Source: Argentina anserina (taxonomy: Eukaryota > Streptophyta > Magnoliopsida > Rosales > Rosaceae). From it: a stretch of 64,000 nucleotides of DNA. The stretch is from positions 23,498,001 to 23,562,000 of the forward strand of contig NC_065872.1 in the NCBI RefSeq assembly GCF_933775445.1, in the 5' to 3' direction. Within the stretch, counting starts at the first letter, position 1. Each line of letters begins with the position of its first letter. Below are positions 60,967 through 64,000 of this stretch, one piece after another. The translations under genes and the position numbers were made by a program. The notes under the pieces are model-generated. The model saw only the letters and a program-made list of their open reading frames with translations. It searched no databases and was not told the origin of the DNA.

Positions 60967-62677
60967 TTGGACACGCAATTAAGGAGGACACGGTGGGTTA
61001 TTTTTGTCCATACAAAAATCTTAGACCAAAACCCTCACTACCCACAATCTTCTCGCTCAGGTCCATGGCAGCTACATCAGAGATCGTCCCAAGCCTTAAC
61101 TTGCTACTTCATAGCCTCCGTTGAGTCCTCGTGGTTCTTGAGTCGTCCAGATTGAAGAAGAAAAGGGCGTGGTCGGCGATAGAGGAAGAACAAAGAAGAA
61201 AGGGAGAAAATTAGAATCTAGGTTTGAGAAACTGAGAACAAAATTGAATTCACTTCTTTTTTTCACCAAGTCATCGAAACCCAGCAACAACAGCTCCTTC
61301 CTTTTCTCTCATCCCCAAACACCTTTCAGTCTTCTTCTTCTACTGTAAGTCTCTTTTCTCCTCTTTTCAGTGTTCTTGTATTTTGGTTTGTTATCATAAT
61401 TTGGGGATTGTTTTTAGGGTTCAATCTCTCAATTCGGTGACTGTGTGTGTTTATGGTTCAAGTTTATTGGTATTCAATGTTTCTATATAGCTTCTCTCTG
61501 TTTCTAGCTAAGCATATTATTTCACAAGATTCGTAGAATTTCAAATATCATTCCAAGTAAAGATAGAAGGAGAAAATTGTGTATCAGCGTTTTTACCATT
61601 GCTTAATTGTTATTGTTCATTCTTAACTGGAGGAAGATGGAATATACTGGAAATTTGTTACTTATTTTTCGTTATGTTTGACGGGTTGTGTGAAATGAAT
61701 TTGGATTGGCATCAAGGCAATTACACAAACTGTTCAAGTCTAGGCTTCAGTGCTTCATTTGGAGTTTGTTTGTCTATAAGCCTACAACTAAAAGTTGTAT
61801 CTTCTAGGATTGTTCTTCTTTGGAGTTGGTTCATTTAAGTTGCTTGAAGTTTCATCAAGTGAGAATGAAGTATGTTATTTTCAGACTAGCAAGTTTCTGT
61901 TAAATAGGCTTTTCAGACTTTCAGTTGCTTATTCAACTAAATCTCTTTAGGTTTAGGATTTTTACGCTAGGCCATAGTGATATATCGTCTGTAACATTTC
62001 TTAAGTTTCCATAATTAAACTTTGACTGATTGCTGGTGTAGCAGGCTTCATAAGAAGTCTGTTTAATTAAACTTTGGCAAATATTGTTCTTAGCCATATG
62101 TGTTGTTTTTTTTTTCGGGGGAAGAAAATATTTCATGCATTTGACTTGGAAATGCTAGATTATGTGGGATGGTTCAACTTCAGTGCATGGTTTACATATA
62201 CATTAGAGGTTGAATCTTAATTGTCTCATATATTTTAAATCTGTGATTTTTTTTGCAGTAAATGTTTTGGCTAAAAATGAAGTAGTTAGGTTTGGTATTT
62301 GCAAATGGTGTCCCATAGACAATTGTAATAGAAATCCTAAAGAATAATTGAGAATTGGAATTGCAGAGAAATAATTTTTCTATAATTACTTATCATTTTT
62401 TGAAGTTTCAGACCTGCATTGAAAAAATGACAGATTTTGAATCTGTGATTTTTGTGCAGTAAATATTGTGGCTGAAAATGAAGTAGTTAGGTTGGGTATT
62501 GGCAAATGATATATTCTAGACATTTGTAATAGACATCCTAAAGAACAATTGGGAACTTGAATCACAGTGAAAGAATTTTTCTACAATACTTATCATTTTT
62601 TAAAGTTGCAGACCTGCATTGAAAAAATCACAGATTTTGAATTTGTGTCGACATATTTGTTTTTATTTTTCAGGAAG

Positions 62678-62884
62678 TATGAGTGCAGGAGGATCAACTC
62701 CTATTAGTTCTAGTGCTAGATCAGTTAATGCCGGTGGTAATGTTGGAGATGGAAGTGGTCATGAAGATCGTCAAATAGAGGTAATTGGAGGTGGCAATGT
62801 AATTTTTGCAATATGTACAACAATGGCTCGTATACTAGAGTTCGGGCACATTTGTTGAGTGAAAGAGGGGGAATTGTGGGGTGC
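62678..62884 (+). pseudogene. BED zinc finger N-terminus of hAT transposase
   Basis: An acceptor (TTTTCAG) precedes GAAGTATGAGTGCAGG, and the ATG (62678) opens MSAGGSTPISSSARSVNAGG. GGGNVIFA follows, then a shift of frame leads to GSYTRVRAHLLSERGGIVGC, the family BED-finger core. The second Cys of the CX2C pair reads Tyr (CNMY). The frameshift, the lost Cys and the absence of any downstream hAT domain show it is dead. Confidence 0.68.
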
Positions 62885-63055
62885 CCTAAGGTTAATCTCA
62901 AAGCTATATTACTTATTTTATAAAACTATATTTTTTTTCTTAATTAGATATATATATTAAAAAAATATTTAATTAACATGTCCGAAACGTGTCTGTGTCC
63001 AACAAAAATTTCATGTGCCGTGTCCGCGTAACAAATTGTGTCCGTATCTGTGCTA

Positions 63056-64000
63056 CATAGGTTTCATGTGAACAATTCAGATAAGTTTCATTGATTCATT
63101 TCTTAAGCTCCAAGTTCTATCCCTTTCCAAATACTATAAATAGGGGTGTGTTTCTACGTTTTAAGATAGGATTCTAGAGGTTTAACCTGAATAGAGAGCA
63201 TTGGAAGAGAATAGGTACTGGATTTTGTTCTATAATTATTGGGCTAAGTTGAGATTTTGATGTTCTTAGTTTTCTACAATTAGAATTTGATATCTATATT
63301 TAGATGTTTAATTGGAATTGATTTTGTAAAGTTAGAATTGGTTTTGGTTTTATAAATTATGTGTTGGTCAAGTTTACTGTTAGATCTCCAAATTTTTATT
63401 CTTTTAGAACATGTGAAGATTGATTATGTACCTGGAATTTGAAATTCCATAACTAATTATAGAAAATTCGTTTGCAGGTGTTTCCAACTCTGAAATTGTC
63501 TTTAGGATGTTTAGTTTAATTGTTATGAAGACACCTACATGATTTTCCCAGTCTAAATGATTTGTTTTTAGCGAAACAGTTTTCCTGTTCAGAGACTCGT
63601 CCAAAATTCCTGAAATTGTAGTGGAACTTTGAAAATTCATAATTTATTCTAGAAACATTGCTTTAAAGTGATTCCAAGTCTCAGCGTATTGTTAGAGTGT
63701 TACCTACAAGTGTTTAGAATAATTTGAGATCAAAATCCTATTAGTTTGGTACAGATTTCAGTGTGTTTGTATTAAGGTCAAAAAACTAAAATATTAGTTC
63801 TGTGTTGTTTAAAAACCAACTTTTGTGGAAACAAAGGTTGTGCTTGTTTGTTAAACTTTGTATCAGTGTAATCCTTTAATTATATGACATTGATTCTATG
63901 GTTTTACCCTTTTATTAGGAGCTTGAGACCTGAGGTGGAAATCAGCAAAGGTAGAAAGACATTGGGGATCCTTTATGATTGTATATATATGCTTTTTGGT
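63056..64000. other. Right end of window, no supported gene
   Basis: A TATA-like ACTATAAATAGG at about 63135-63146 is followed by transcribed-looking T-rich sequence. At about 63912-63920 a TTTTATTAG acceptor-like site precedes GAGCTTGAGACCTGAGG. This could be the leader of a gene or an LTR with its R region. Not enough is visible to decide. Confidence 0.3.

Larger units (their letters stand above)
58160..63055 (+). mobile_element. hAT-like element, internally decayed and split by an LTR
   Basis: Both ends carry clusters of GGACACG/GGATACG motifs in inverted orientation: left at about 58183-58295, and right at about 62982-63050, where the reverse complement reads GTAGCACAGATACGGACAC. Such arrays are typical subterminal repeats of a plant hAT family. 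Near the right end, at 62678-62884, lies a BED-finger N-terminus on plus. Most of the transposase is absent. A solo LTR occupies 58308-60966. A 202-bp tandem duplication (about 62238-62641) precedes the BED exon. The outermost TIR and 8-bp target duplication were not resolved. Confidence 0.6.

Overview
This is a plant nuclear window. Genes are broken by many short GT-AG introns, intergenic DNA is AT-rich, and the spaces between genes hold LTR retrotransposon debris, MITEs, solo LTRs and microsatellites. The protein families (EGY2, LBD, plant cysteine oxidase, DUF639) and a Cassandra-type TRIM with a 5S-like LTR indicate a dicot. A rosid, possibly Rosaceae, is my best guess, but no marker fixes the species.

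Layout. 1-0.4 kb: last exon of an unidentified plus-strand gene. 1.5-8.0 kb (minus): NEMP/DUF2215 nuclear-envelope membrane protein, 10 exons, with a nested MITE in intron 6. It is head-to-head, 349 bp apart, with EGY2 (8.3-13.9 kb, plus), a chloroplast site-2-type metalloprotease in 10 exons. 14-18 kb: a possible small spliced transcript, then a Cassandra TRIM and a decayed copia element. 18.0-18.7 kb (minus): class I LBD transcription factor, LBD20-like. 19.9-23.9 kb (minus): LRR receptor pseudokinase like At3g03770. 25.5-26.8 kb: foldback element and MITE. 27.6-29.8 kb (minus): plant cysteine oxidase with a candidate hypoxia promoter element. 30.6-35.5 kb: a probable large terminal-inverted-repeat element holding a gene fragment, a degenerate GTTAC minisatellite and a long LTR-like insertion. 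36.6-37.8 kb: MITE interrupting one copy of a local repeat. 38.6-45.0 kb (minus): RRP6-like exosome nuclease, 14 exons. 47.2-49.6 kb (plus): p23-2-like co-chaperone starting with a 5-nt coding exon. 50.2-54.5 kb (minus): DUF639 membrane protein, tail-to-tail with p23. 54.5-64 kb: repeats only, namely a copia remnant and a hAT-like element split by a 2.66-kb solo LTR with a perfect TTGGA target duplication.

The genes do not form a pathway. Their order does carry information: LBD20-like, At3g03770-like and p23-2-like genes are consecutive in Arabidopsis (At3g03760, At3g03770, At3g03773, from memory). Here the same order is kept, with the cysteine oxidase, RRP6L and transposons lying between the second and third.

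Exon boundaries were set by hand from GT/AG signals, reading-frame continuity and family resemblance. All seven complete gene models sum to whole codon numbers. No alignment or transcript data were available.
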